64,000 bases of DNA from Amoebidium appalachense. Lineage: Eukaryota > Ichthyosporea. The translations under genes and the position numbers were made by a program. The notes beneath the pieces are model-generated. The model was not told the origin of the DNA. It made no database searches and saw only the letters and a program-made list of their open reading frames with translations. Of this stretch, positions 39,954-52,048 are shown piece by piece; the stretch's first letter is position 1; each line of letters opens with the position of its first letter. The DNA lies in assembly GCA_963693365.1 (NCBI GenBank), contig CAVNZM010000001.1, positions 13,020,001 through 13,084,000 of the forward strand, given 5' to 3'.

Positions 39954-40770
39954 TCAGCTTTTCCATCCATTAAAATGTCGAGGGTACCAAACGCAGCCAC
40001 TCAGGTATCGTAAACTACTCCGAACCCGTCGTCGACGTCGTAGAGGGGTTTCCGATGGGGGGGGAAGATTGCTGATGTTAGTAACAGTATCAGGGGGTGC
40101 CATAGCTAGTAAGGGCAACCCATATTCAGACAAAGGCGAATGTATATATGTGCGAAATATACTAAGACGATTGTATAGGTGGACAGTATGAGAAAGAGTA
40201 GCAAGATACACATCCCTAAATAACCGAAGACACCTGCCTGCACTCTCCACCCGACGGTCGATCATCCGTTTGAAACATATGCCCCATTCGTCCACCGGAA
40301 TCCCCAAATACTTGTATTCGATTGGACGAGGGAGGGGACTGCCGAAAATACAAACGTCGTCCCATGCCGGTATCGATTTTGATAAAAGGGCACACTTTTT
40401 GACATTAACCTTCATATCGTTGCGCTGGCACCAATGTTCAACCACACGAATGTATTGCCGTAGTTCGAGAGGATCGGATGACATAAGCACAATATCGTCG
40501 GCAAAAAAGAGGGCGGGGGGAGCCTGGGATGGCAACCCCCCGTCAATTTGTGCCGCAGAAAGAGTGTCGGCTAAATCATCAATATACAGCTTGAAAAGAA
40601 GAGGGCTTAGCAGGGACCCTTGAAGTACCCCGCGCGTGCGGGTAAACCCTGGGCTAGTAGCCGCCCATTAACTAAAAGGTGATCACGATATCGTCGATCA
40701 CTTTGTGACGCACTGCGGTGACAGTGTAGAGCAGAGTAGAAGAAAGCTGTCTGGAGCGAGCTTTTTTTTT
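39954..40770 (-). mobile_element. LINE (non-LTR) reverse transcriptase fragment
   Basis: A 5'-truncated non-LTR retrotransposon. From about 40640 down it reads RGVLQGSLLSPLLFKLYIDD, the catalytic FADDIVLMSS box near 40490-40510, and VNVKKCALLS...YKYLGIPVDEWG. Downstream come thumb-like sequence and a stop at 39954. Upstream coding (LLVNGRLLAQG) is in another frame, so an indel lies near 40645. No endonuclease domain or poly-A tail is seen. Confidence 0.8.
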
Positions 40771-41508
40771 TTTTTTTTGTAGTGCATAACAGTCAAACTC
40801 GAGTGTGGATATCTTTGAACACGAGTACTAGTAGGAGGTTTCCTCTTTGTCGAAGTATTGTTTGTTGTTTTTTTTTGACAAATAGTAAGTTAAGATAGTC
40901 GCAGAAGTTCTTTCTTTTTACAACTTTTTTATTGACTGCGGCTGAGCTGTCAATGTTAGGCACCTCATAGAATTATGGTCGGATCATTTTTCGAAGCTTC
41001 GTGAGCATGAATTATTGGCGGCAACTGATCTGAGTGCGAGTTGATGGCGCTTCAAGCTGAGATTGGTCAGGGCCCACGGCCATCTAGAGGACTCAGGCCG
41101 TCCGTCAGTGAGGTGATCGGAATTTTCTCATTAGCTTGAGTCTAGCGGAAGGTACGGTCTATTTTTTGGCGGGAAAAACTATCCCCTTAGATTTATCCGG
41201 CTATGGCAGCAACGTGATTACGGAAGGGAGTAAAATTATTTAAATTCTCAAATAGACGATTCCAGGCATCTGATTGGATCTATAAACGAAACAGCCGATT
41301 ACAGAGGGGCGGTCAATCGCCGGTCTGTGTGGCCTGCGCCGTTGCAGTTCACGGCAATGGGGAGCAGGTGAGGGCGGCGTGTTGACGGCACAGTATCATC
41401 GAATACAGCCCATCTTTACTTTTCACACGGGGTGGGCTTAAGGCCCACCTCACCCACTCTTTGCAATACTTCTTTCGGCTTTTCATTTTCTTCCTTACCA
41501 ACCCAAAG
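40771..41508. other. 5' flank of the THAP-type gene
   Basis: A T16 run is at 40765-40781. ATTGG boxes lie near 41062 and 41272, and an E2F-like TTTTGGCGGGAAAAA near 41165. CTATAAACG near 41280 is a possible TATA variant about 230 bp upstream of the ATG. No gene is seen. Confidence 0.45.
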
Positions 41509-42640
41509 ATGGGCAACCCATGTTTTGTGTACAACTGCAAGAGTAACTATGCTAGCGAAGTCCGCAAGAATAGGGGCAAGGAGAACATAGACCCACAGGG
41601 AAAGATAAACCCTAAGGGAACTGTTTCTACCTTTAGGTTTCCAAATCCCGATAAGGTGCCTGAGTTATGGGAGCTGTGGTATAACAACTGTAGCAAAGCA
41701 GGGACCACCTGGGATGGTGTTGAACACTTCAAACAAATTTACAAAGACGGTAGGCCTTACGTTTGCGTTAAGCATTTCCTTCATGAAGACTACCCCCCAA
41801 TAGGTGCTACAAATGACAGACACCCGCAGCCCGTTACTAAAAGCAAGTTACGTTCGCAAGGGACCCAAAGTCCTACCCTGCCATCGCCCCCCGCATCTTT
41901 TGTGACCCACATGACCCCGCAAAAAAAATTGTTCTCCCGGCGACAAAATTGGTGATTCGTACTGCAGCATCCAAAAGAGAAGCGCGGAGGGAAGAGGAGG
42001 AAACGGCAGAGCGCAAGAAAGCGGAGGAAGAGGAGAAGCAACGGGTTCGGGCGGAGAATGAAGAGCGCAAGTTGGCTGCACAACAAAAGCGCTTACGCGA
42101 GTTAAATGAGCGGGAAACAGCAGAGCGCACCAAGCGAGCTGCACTTGAGCAGGAAAGAGCACGCGAGCTTGCAGACCACATTAAGCTACCGGACCCTGTC
42201 TTTATTTATCGTGTCAAATCGTCCAATACCACCCGGGCTGGTCGGCCCACAGGACCCCTGCCGGCGTTGTTTTGTCTTGTTCAACACACACCCACGTGAC
42301 TATCGAGGGGGGAGGGCAGCTACCGATCGCGCTTCAAGCAGGCCACGTCAACATTACCCCAGACGGCCACTACATATCTTTCGCCATGCTACCCGCACAA
42401 CTCCCAACTGAGCCGCTAACAACCGTTAACATTCTAAGTCCCACTCCAACTTCGTAAAGAACGAAACCTACAGACTGCGGTTGGAGGCGCTGCTGAAACA
42501 GAAAAAGAACGCGGAGAAGGAGGGGGAAGGCGGGAAACCAACAAACCAAACCGGCCACCCCAAACCTGCACAGTTAGATCAGATGGTACGTAAGGAGAAC
42601 GTTATCATGCACAGGGTAAGTTGAACGTGTGATGAGTGTA
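41509..42640 (+). CDS. THAP-type zinc-finger protein with coiled coil, frame-interrupted
   Basis: It is probably a DNA-binding protein of the THAP family, which includes P-element-type transposases. From the ATG at 41509 the first frame shows C5-x4-C10, a TFRFPNPDKVPELWELW segment and YVCVKHF (C86-x2-H89), the C2CH order of a THAP domain. The spacer between the cysteine pairs is longer than usual. The frame stops at 41955. Coding resumes in the next frame across an A8 run at 41923-41930. It forms a long Glu/Lys/Arg coiled coil (41960-42180: REARREEEETAERKKAEEEE) and then DPVFIYRVK. Two more frame changes lead through QAGHVNITPDGHYISFAML to an exon end near 42616 (ATGCACAGG|GTAAGT). It is either a decaying transposase or a gene with undetected short introns. 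Confidence 0.5.
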
Positions 42641-42928
42641 TATAGTTCAGTGCTAGCAAATATACGAACTTTCCTACATTAGCTCTATTGTTTCCTCAAT
42701 AGCAACCTGTCAATAGCCACGGTCAATAGCCACAGTCATATGGCAGTGTGTTGTGATTAGGGATAGGTCTATAGTTTGCAGACTTAGTAGTTCGAAGTAT
42801 AGGGGTTCTTGTGTTAGCAACACCCACACAACTCAGTGCACTCAAGCCAAGCACACATTTACGCCCACGCATACACACACACACACACAGACACACACAC
42901 ACAGACACACACACACACACGCACACAC

Positions 42929-42965
<37 letters not shown>

Positions 42966-44041
42966 AGCATGTGGTTATTAGGGCACAATGTACACGTAGG
43001 TAATATTACATACCATTTGCATAGATTCGGGCTATATTTTCTTTGCTTCTTCAATTTGGATTGAGAGAAAAGCAGAGCAAAACAAGTAGAGTAGGTGAGC
43101 TTAGCAGCAGAAGTTGTACCTTTAGGTGGGTGCTTGACAACTCAAACGTTAACAACAGTAAACAACGGGTTGAACACGGGTTGATCGTAGCTTTGGGGAG
43201 AATGTTTTGGTACACGATGAACACCGATACGTTTGTAACCAAAGAGACTTCTGTTTACAACGGATAAAAGAAAAAAGAGTGCCTAAGATTCTACTTGCTT
43301 CTAAAACGTGTTGCTCTGTGTCAAGCTGTCAGTAAGAGGCAGAAAGAAACAACGGAAGCACTCACAGAAAGCACTCACCACCGAATAGCTGCTGCATTCA
43401 GTAGCGATGAAGGTTGCAGACTGCGCAGCCTGGGCTCGGTTGTTATCCCCGCGTGCCTTGAACGCGTAGTTCTACAGCTCTTCGACCAAGTTATGCCTTT
43501 CTTAGTGTGCCAACACAAAAAACACGTGGTAGTTCAGTGAAGTTTCGCGTTACATACGTGTCCACGAATAGCCCGTCGGGTCATCAACAGACCCGGATCT
43601 GACCCATATGTGGATCTTCTACTATTAGTTATCAGTCTAGATCAACCAGAAGTTGACCCGAATCGTTAGCATCGGAACCACGTCGCGATTACATAATCGT
43701 TAGCATCGGAACCACGTCGCGATTACATAATCGTCGCACGTAGGAAAAGTAGACCGTACCCCCCTGTGGAATGCAGAATAGCTTTTTTTGGTTCGGTCGT
43801 CATTATCCCGGGAATCTTGATGGCGACGGACGGCCTGAGTCTCTAGATGGCCGTGGTCAGGGCCGGAATCGGATCCCTGACAGGTGCATTGTGGGTCGAA
43901 AGACGTAGGGCTCCCTTTCGTAAAAACGTTTTTTTTTTAATTCCTTATATGGCTAATCTGATTGAACCGGATTCGATCTGGACCAATCATAAATACCCCT
44001 TGGCAGAGTTTTCTCGTACAACACGCAGGGCCAACTTAAAG
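42641..44041. other. Region downstream of the THAP gene
   Basis: A (CA)n array lies at 42870-42962. Two plus-strand frames (43043-43267 and 43295-43540, 74 and 81 codons) look weakly protein-like and could be 3' exons of the THAP gene, but no domain supports this. A 34-bp unit (CGTTAGCATCGGAACCACGT plus CGCGATTACATAAT) is tandemly duplicated at 43665-43732. Confidence 0.4.
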
Positions 44042-44707
44042 GCGCCCAATCTGTGCGCGCGGCGGTCATATGGACTGCGAATTTTCTAATAACAGTTGGC
44101 GCTGATACGGAGCCAATCAGACGCGCGAATAGATTTCAATAGATCGACTTTTGATGTGGCTCACGAATTTGATCGAATCCAGTCCTGCGCAGACGAGCCA
44201 AATTGGGATCCATGTTGCCTCCTCCTAGGCCTCGCTGTGAACAACTTTTCATATTTTTCACTAATCAACCCCCCATAAAAATTTGCAGAACTCGATTTCT
44301 CACTATTACAAAGCGATACAAGAGGGCTTTTTTTATATCTATAGTTTAAAGGTGGGTTAATTATAACCTTATGCAAAGGCTATAATTAGCCCACCATTGA
44401 ATTATAGATATTACAAAAAGCTCTCTTGTATTGCTTTGTGATAGTGAGAAATCGAGTTCTGCAATTTTTTATGGGGGGTTGATTAGTGAAAAATATGAAA
44501 AGTTGTTCACAGCGAGGCCTAGGGGGAGGCAACATGGATCCCAATTTGGCTCGTCTGCGCCGGACTGGATTCGATCTAATTCGTGAGCCACATCAAAAGT
44601 CGATCTATTGAAATCTATTCGCGCGTCTGATTGGCTCCGTATCAACGCCAATTGTTATTGGAAAATTCGCAGTCCATATGACCGCTGCGCGCACAGAAGT
44701 TGGGCGC
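44042..44707. repeat. 666-bp inverted repeat (foldback/MITE-like)
   Basis: The left arm 44042-44370 and right arm 44376-44707 are reverse complements at about 95% identity. A 5-nt loop (ATGCA) separates them. Outer ends are GCGCCCAA and TTGGGCGC. Each arm encodes nearly the same 60-codon frame on opposite strands, a by-product of the symmetry. No target-site duplication is evident outside the arms, and no transposase is inside. A transcript across it would form a hairpin of about 330 bp. Confidence 0.93.
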
Positions 44708-45262
44708 AACGTAGCAATGCAGCAGCAGTATGGCCTTGGCGCCTATCTCGACGTCACCTGACAACCTGAACAGTCACTGACTCACCCGCGTGAGCACGCG
44801 TTTCTTCTGGCAGACGAACTTCAAGCCCACGCATATTCTAGAGACCCCTAGATCGTCCCTCTATACTAAATCGAAGGGCTTGGGTGCCCTATTCCATTGC
44901 AACTTCAGGCGCTTTGATTGGTCCGCAGTTTTTTGACTTGCCAGTCCTATACTCATCCAACCGACTGCGGCAAACAATTTACGTGATTTTTGGCCAATCC
45001 GAAATGTTTGCGCAAACACGCGGATGGACGTACTATGGCCACTCTGGGGGCGCACACAGTACTAGTGTTTGTTTACTTGCCACTCTGGGGACTGCATGTG
45101 GGTGCACACTGTACGAGTGTTTGTTTACTGCCCACTCTGGGGATGCATGTGGGTGCACACAGTGTTTGTTTACTGGCCAGGGTGGCCACGGGGCCAGCCC
45201 GCAGCAGAATGGAGGTATGTACAGGGCAGCTGGCCCGCAGCGCCGCACTATGTTGTCCGCCT
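44708..45262. other. 3' flank of CUL3 with a 59-bp tandem repeat
   Basis: No gene is seen. From 45036 to 45180 three degenerate copies of a unit of about 59 bp (CCACTCTGGGG...GGGTGCACAC...GTGTTTGTTTACT) lie just downstream of the CUL3 stop. Confidence 0.6.
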
Positions 45263-47668
45263 TTACGCCTTGTAGTGGTAGCGTTTCCTGCACCCCAGGG
45301 TCAGTGCTATGCCCCCCTCCCGCCTTTGCCCGTTGTGCCGGGCAGCACCTGTCGTCCTTGTTGCGCTCCAGGTATTCCTTCTCGATCAGATTCTCGATGC
45401 GCTGCTTGATCACCTGCGGGTTGGGCAGGAACCGCCCTGCAGCACACGGTCAGCATGGCGCCTGGCTGGGGCTGGGTCTGGGGGGGGGGGGCCATGTACC
45501 TTGCAGCTGGGCCGTGACCTCGGCCACCAGGTTGTTGTGGTCCATGGTCTTGCGCGCCTTCATGATGCGCACCACACACGCCTCGATAGTGTGCAAGTCA
45601 AGGTCCATGGGGCAGGCATCACAAACATGCTCAATTAACCACACATACTCCCCCCCCCCCCCCCTTTCCCCCCTCCCTCCCCCCTTCTTACCCCCTCCCC
45701 CCCCCCCCCCCCCCAAAAAAAGCGTCCATAACCGCCCACATCCGCAGGCCCTAATGAGGGACGACCCCCCCCCCCCTTTTCATGGTGCGGATATACATGC
45801 TTGCGGTCATCGTCCACCCTGTGCCGTGTGTCCTGGCTCTCCTTCTCCGTCTCCCTCTGCGCCACTGCCCCCCCCAATAATCAGCACCAGGGCCCAGATC
45901 CAGCCAGGGGGCATTTAGGGTCTGTACCCATGGGGATCTTGACCCTGATGTTCTTGCTAGTGAACTGCGTGTTGATGGCAAACGTGTCGCCGTCGTTGAC
46001 GTCCTTGCCCTTTGGCATCTTGGCCAGCACCTTGATCTTGCCGCAGGCCAGCGACTGCAGCGCCCGCCGCAGTGCCCCGTTGGGGATGCCCGTGCGCTCG
46101 GCAATGACCTGCAGGGGGGTCAGGGCTTGTGGTGGGGGGCAGGCAGGGGGCGTACAGTAAATCGCCTAAATCGGCCCACCTTTTGCACCATGTACAAGCG
46201 GCGACTAAGAAACCTTAGAGAAGTAGACTATACGAAAAAAACAAAAATCTATATATAGTTGCATATAAATGTCTTTTTTTGCTTTCGACACCGAGGATGA
46301 ACTTTAGCGGTAAATTTTTGGTTTGTGGTAAAATGGCCCGCCCGGACGGGAATCGGTCAGATTCGACCAAACTGGCAGTTCAGCTCAGTTTAAAAAAATG
46401 ACAAAACGCGGTTGTGAGCGGTGTCGCTCATATAGGTTTCGCAGCGCAAGCGCTTTCTTCGTATGGTTAGAAGGTAAGAAAAATGCTTTCTAGAGGTCCC
46501 CCACACTTGCAAAGGTGGGCCGATTTAAAACACGGGCCGGTTGAGGCCAATACTGTACCTCGAGGGCCAGCGTGTCTGCAGGGCCCAGGTCGTTGAACAG
46601 CAGCAGCACCAGCATCTGGTAGGTGCTCATGGACAGCACGTAGGCCTTGTCAAACTGCCCCCGCAGGTCCGCCATGCCCTGCACGTGCCAACACTCAGTG
46701 CCCGGCCCCCTCCCCCACCCCCAGGGCACCGCCCACCATCTGCAGCTGCCACGTCAGCTTGCGGCCGTTGTGTGCCCCCAGGTAGTACGTCTCGAAGCTC
46801 TGCAGCCCCGTCAGCACAAGGTCCGTATGGGCGGGGGCAGGGGGAGGGGGAGGGGTTGATACCTTGCAGGCGTCCAACAGGGGGGGAGGGAGGATGGCGG
46901 TGGCGGGCTCCGAGTGCACAGGCCAGTATGTGGTGGTCAGGACCTGCACGGACAGGTCCACGGGCAGGGTGTGGCTGCGGTCGGCCAGGTGGGTGCGGAA
47001 TTGCTGCATGGTGTCCCTGCTGATGGCCATGTCCTTGAACATGCCCTCGAGCTTGCTGGTGAACAGGTTGCCGCACTCGACCCGCAGCTTGCTGATCATG
47101 CTGCGCTCGGCATCGTCGCTGGCGCTGCGCTGCTGCAGCAGGCGTTTGGCCAGGTGGTTCTTGTAGTAGCGCTCAAAGACGTCCTTGTCCTCCAGGTAGC
47201 GGAACAGCATGATCGTGCGCTCCAGCAGCCCGTCCATGTCGTCCTCGCTGGCCCCCTTGGCCCCCTTCTTGAGCTGCCCGTCAATGAACAGCGACATGAA
47301 CTCGGGCGACTTGCTGTTAAGGTTGATGAACTGCGTGAACGCCTGCGGGCCCCAACCGTGTCAGCATGCCCCACACCACAGCACATCACAAAAGGGCAGG
47401 GGGGGGCCCCCTACGGCACTGAGGGTCTGTGTGAACTTTGGGTCGGAGGCAAATGCGCCCTTGAGCAGCGTGTCGTATGTGTCCTTGAGGGCCAGCAGGT
47501 CACCCACGTACTTGTTGGGGTCCTTGCCGGCCTCCTCGCTGGTCACCAGGGCCTTGCCCACAGTGCGCAGGTGCTGCCCCAGGCAGTCGCACATGCTGTG
47601 CAGCCCCTGCTCCACCCGCTGCAGCAGCCGGTACAGCAGCTGAAGGTCTATGCCGACCCCGGTCAGCA

Positions 47669-47707
<39 letters not shown>

Positions 47708-48830
47708 AGCACCCCAAGGGCCACGCACCTTCCAGACGATTGTTCTCCATCATGAACACCATCCCCGAATGCTCCATCTGCACCCACCCGTCAGCCAAAC
47801 ACCCAGTCCCAGAGGAGGAGGAGGGGGGGGGGGGGCTGAGCAAGGGGCACGTACGGCTATGACCTGCTGCATGTGCCTGCTGATCAGCTCGGCATCCAGC
47901 ACCCCCCGCAGCTTGGGCTCTGTCTCGGGCAGCATGTAGTGCTCGACCCGCTCGAGCTCGTCGGCCAGCCAGCGCTCGACCTGGCGCAGGTATGTGGCGG
48001 CGTTGTTCTGGGCAAGGAACTGGGCACTGGCCAGGCGGTAGTGCTGCGCCGTGGCGTCCAGCATGTGACGCTCAAAGACGTCCTCGTACACGGCCCGGCT
48101 GCTGATGCCCAGCTCGGCCAGCATGGCCAGGATGTTCCGCACCAGCGCCCGGTCCACCACCTCGCTGGCCCGCTCCCGAGCCACCAGGCCCAGCAGGGTG
48201 CTGGTCAGGCTGGCCTTGATGCGCCCGTTGCCCACCACCCGTTCCAGAAACAGCGTCAGCCCGGCCTCGTACACTGGCGCCACCCCGGCAGTGCTCACGT
48301 AGTGCTTGTCCTGCAGCACGGGTCAGTGCGTGCCGGCATGCGCTGGGATTATAGAGTTCACCATGCACACAGGGGTCTGCCAGCCACAAGCACACGACAC
48401 ACGCACCATGTACATGAGGATGTCGCGGACCATGAGCATGGCCATCTTGTGCCGGTCCCAGTGCGTGCGCATGCGGCCCAGCAGGTCCCCCTCGATGGCC
48501 CCCTCCAGGTCGGCCGCCACGGTCTGCAGGTGGGCCGAAACCACCTCGTGCAGGCCCTTGTAGAGGCGCTCGCCCTTCTTGTGCAGCACCATGTTGTAGG
48601 CGTTGCGATACAGCTCCTCGAACGACAGCTGGCTGGCGTCCTGGTGCTGGATCTTGACTATCGCATCCCGCAGCAGCCGCCATGCCTCCTCGGCCATGCC
48701 CGGGTCCTGCTGCTCCACCAGCCTCAGGCCATGCCCCCTCAAATACACACACACACGCACACACGCACACACACACACACACACACACCTGGGCGGTCTG
48801 TGCCCTGTAGGGCTTGATGCGGTTGGCCAT
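45263..48830 (-). CDS. CUL3: Cullin-3 (E3 ubiquitin ligase scaffold), 13 exons, 732 aa
   Basis: It is the scaffold of BTB-cullin-RING ubiquitin ligases: the N-terminus binds BTB adaptors and the C-terminus binds RBX1 and NEDD8. Exons in order: 48830-48789, 48709-48407, 48310-47855, 47777-47729, 47647-47415, 47342-46863, 46799-46737, 46678-46559, 46108-45928, 45864-45795, 45588-45500, 45436-45349, 45287-45263. The total is 2199 nt and all phases close. Cullin-repeat motifs include [20 protein letters not shown] and [13 protein letters not shown]. The cullin-homology domain has [36 protein letters not shown] and LTTTYWP. The C-terminal winged helix has [18 protein letters not shown], with K676 as the expected neddylation site, and ends RKRYHYKA. 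These sequences match cullin-3 better than other cullins. Exon 10-11 splicing appears to use a U12-type AT-AC intron. The product is slightly shorter than animal CUL3 (about 768 aa). Confidence 0.92.
45589..45794 (-). other. Probable U12-type AT-AC intron of CUL3
   Basis: On the sense strand exon 10 ends AAGCATGT and the intron starts ATATCCGC. A CCTTGAC element (branch A about 9 nt from the intron end) precedes TTGCACAC, after which exon 11 starts TATCGAG. With these borders the phases close and the protein aligns without a gap (KHVIEACVV). The GT-AG alternative (CAT|GTATAT ... TTGAG|CATGTT) also closes in phase but inserts 14 extra residues and has no CTGAC branch point. Confidence 0.65.
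45654..45722. repeat. C-rich tract inside the U12-type intron
   Basis: Long C runs with T interruptions occupy 45649-45714 on the plus strand, so they are G-rich on the sense strand. Confidence 0.8.
46109..46558 (-). other. AT-rich intron 8 of CUL3
   Basis: At 450 bp it is the longest CUL3 intron and the only AT-rich one. It lacks simple repeats, and its interior (46200-46490) has the composition of the intergenic DNA, including GGTTTGTGGTAAAATGGCCC and a CGGTGTCGCTCATATAGG stretch. It may contain an inserted element, but I see no terminal repeats. Confidence 0.45.
47671..47707. repeat. C homopolymer in CUL3 intron 4
   Basis: About 37 consecutive C on the plus strand (G on the sense strand) lie between the donor at 47728 and the branch motif ATGCTGAC near 47665. 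Confidence 0.92.
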
Positions 48831-50566
48831 GCTGCCCCGCCACCGGCCAGAGGCCACTGCTGCCGGCCCACTGCTGCCCGGCCCCCGTGAGCCCTTGCCT
48901 GCAACCCTCTCTTCCGCCCTGCCTGTCTCAACCCCCACCACCAGCCTACTAGAAATCTCTCCGCCCATCTTCCTCCGTGAAATGCCCTCATACAGCCCCG
49001 CTAAACCCCAATCCTTTCGCCCCTTGGCGCACAATGCGTTGCCATTCTGAACACTTTGCCCTGGCAGATCCCACCTCTATTCCCCCAAAAAACAGCCAAT
49101 CTTCCCAAACCCACTGATCACTCCCCCCGCAATCCACCAATCACCCCCCCCCCCCCTCCACCTGCGCACATACACATTCACGTGTACCGTGTATGTATGT
49201 GCATGACTGCCCGTGTCCTTTTATGTTTTGCTCTCATATTGCAGCTGCTTCTCTCTCCTTCTATGTTCCGTAAATGTGGCTCACGGACAAACATGGTGTG
49301 TAGACCCAATTATGGTCTGTGTGGAGTCGTGCTGGTGTGCCAACCCACTAAGGCCCGTCACCCCGATCAGTGCTAAAGGTGTTCTTCAAAACCCCCCATC
49401 CCCTCTCCCCTCCGACCCTTTGGTATATGCATTTGTGTGTTCCCTCGTTCCTGCTTATGGGTGGGTGGGTGCACACGACCCTGCTCCCCCCTTTGCATTT
49501 CTGCATCAACCTGCGTGGTGCAACCACGTGTGTGCAGGCACACAGCCCACTTAACCGAGGTAACGGCGCATAGAAGGAGGGGTTTCCAAGGGGGGAAGGG
49601 GAGAATAAGGACATGCAAGGGGCATGCAAGGGGCAGTGGGGCATGCAAGGGGCAGTGGGGCATGCAAGCATAGAAGCAGTTATGCAAGGTCCAGGGGTGG
49701 TTAGAGCAGAAAGGATGGTTAAAAGGTGGAGTGAAGGCAAGGATATGTAGAGCAATGGGGGCCTCAACATGCGGTACACAAGAAAGAGCAGCACACGGCA
49801 CAGCACCAAGACCTACACACAAGCAGGCGCACACAGTGTGCATCACAACTTGAGCACAGCTCCAAACAACACTTCCACGGTTCCCCAGCCTAGACGGACT
49901 GGTGGTGGTGGTGGCAGTGGTGGTAGAGGAAGAGGGGAGGAAAGAGAGTCGTGGCCAAGGCCTCAGGTAGACCAATCATCCTGCCCCAACACAACCGGGC
50001 TGACGAAATATCCCCACCACCCTCCACTAGTAAATCACCACCCATGCTGCACACCCACACAACACTTCCAGGATCGGGTACTCGAGAGGCTAACGGGCAC
50101 TGGGACAATGACCCGTGCTTGTGTGTTTAAACAGGGGGAGAGGGGCGGGGCGCGGGGAGAGCGAGGGGACAGGGAAGAGGGAAGGATTTTCTTCCTGGCA
50201 AACATAAAAATATGCAAAGGCCCCAATGCCCAAGAAAACAGGATAAAAAGAAGCAGGAGAAACAGACACGGGGGCCAATCACCAAGCCATATGTGCATGC
50301 TTCTAGCCCTGTGCTTTAGCACAGGCAGAAAGCACATATGCAAACATGAAGTGCAATGGCAGAAGTGTCACTGCATATGCATGCCAGCATTTGTTTCCTT
50401 GGTGTGCGAATATTTCAGCTGTGCACCCATGTGTGTGGCCATGTATTTACATACATCATATATGTGCACGTTTGATGCTCAGCAATGCGTGTTTGTGTAT
50501 GTGCGCATTTGTGCATGTGTGCATTGATGCTTGTGCGTGTGCGTGTGCGTGTGCAGGCATTGTCTG

Positions 50567-50611
<45 letters not shown>

Positions 50612-50698
50612 GCGCACGTGTGTGTAAGTGCAATTGTGTGCGTGTCCAGGTGTGTGTGTGTGTGTTCGGGTGCAGGTGCGTGCGTGCGTGTGTGAGTG

Positions 50699-50752
<54 letters not shown>

Positions 50753-51457
50753 TGTTTGTGTGTGTGTATGTTGTGCATGTGCGTATGCGTGTGTGTGCGC
50801 GCATGTGTTGTGCGTGCATAAGTGTGTGCGTGCGTGCCTGCGTGTGTGTGCGCGCGCAGGCGCGTGAGCGTGTGTGCACCTGCATTCATGGGCAAAGGGG
50901 CCCACATACCCAGGAGAGTGCTGCAGGTGCAGCCCCAAGAGGCACGGTGCCCCTGCACGGTCTGCCCTGCCCAGCTGCCGGTCAGTGCCTTGCCCCTACA
51001 CAGTGCGCCCTGCTGTGCTTGTGCTCAGCTGCAGGAAAACCAGAAACCCGTTGTGACCCGGCAAGCTAGCTCTAGAAATGGCCACACTGCACTTCATACA
51101 AACTACTGCCCCAAGTCGTCCACAGCAACAGGCAGGTGGGACAACCAGCCACACACGGGGGTGGCCTGCACAGGTGGCACGCACAGCAGTGTCCTTCTGC
51201 AACAATAGGGTAGGCATACCGGGAAGGGGGGGGGGGGGAGGAGGGGGAGAGGGGAGACGGTATATAGTTCTGCAATAACCAAGCAGAAGCCACCAATGGC
51301 ACCTAGCCTTAATGGCACGTGCATAATGAACCGGGGGGGGGGGGGGGGGGGAAGAAGCTGTGAACTTGAAATGGCCAAGGAGCAGCTCAGCAGCTGCCAG
51401 GAGCCACCTGCCTGGTACAGTCATGGGGGAAGCGGGGGAGGGAGAGGAGGGGGGGGT

Positions 51458-51488
<31 letters not shown>

Positions 51489-52005
51489 GGGGGGGAGGGG
51501 GGGGGGAGGTGGCAAACTTGCAGTAATCAAGCTGCAGCAATCAAGGGCACAGAGCAATCAAGGGCACAGAGCGTTATATGAGCACACACTCTTAAACTGG
51601 TACCAAACATACAGCAGCAGCAAAGAGAAATCATTAGGAGCTAGGCAGAACCTGCAAAGAGCACCAAACAGGGCGTCTCACAAGCATTCGCAGAGGCCTG
51701 CGGCAAGCATTCCAAGGCCACACACACCTGTTCTGAACAAAGCACTTCTGCTTGCCAAGCTGTCCACCACCGTTCTACCCAGCACCAGAGAAAAGGGATC
51801 CAGAAAAATGACGGTAGGAATTAACCCGTTTCCGGCTTCCAAAAAAACAGGCCTCCTGCCAGCCTGCAGCTTATCTGCCCTGCCTTCCTGCCTTTCTCGA
51901 TGCCCTCCTGCCTGTCAGCCTGTCCGCCTGTCCGCTCACCACTTTAATAATCTGCCTGTGCACTGCCGCTATTTAGCCTTAGTGCACTGCCGCTATTGCG
52001 CCTTA

Positions 52006-52048
<43 letters not shown>

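Noticed and set aside
45540-45629. 14-residue insertion ([13 protein letters not shown]) in CUL3 before the neddylation region
   Set aside because: It appears only if GT-AG borders are forced. The U12-type AT-AC borders remove it and restore the cullin alignment.
46914-48817. Plus-strand ORFs of 341 and 314 codons opposite CUL3
   Set aside because: Antisense shadows of GC-rich exons with a matching codon-position pattern; no domain sequence.
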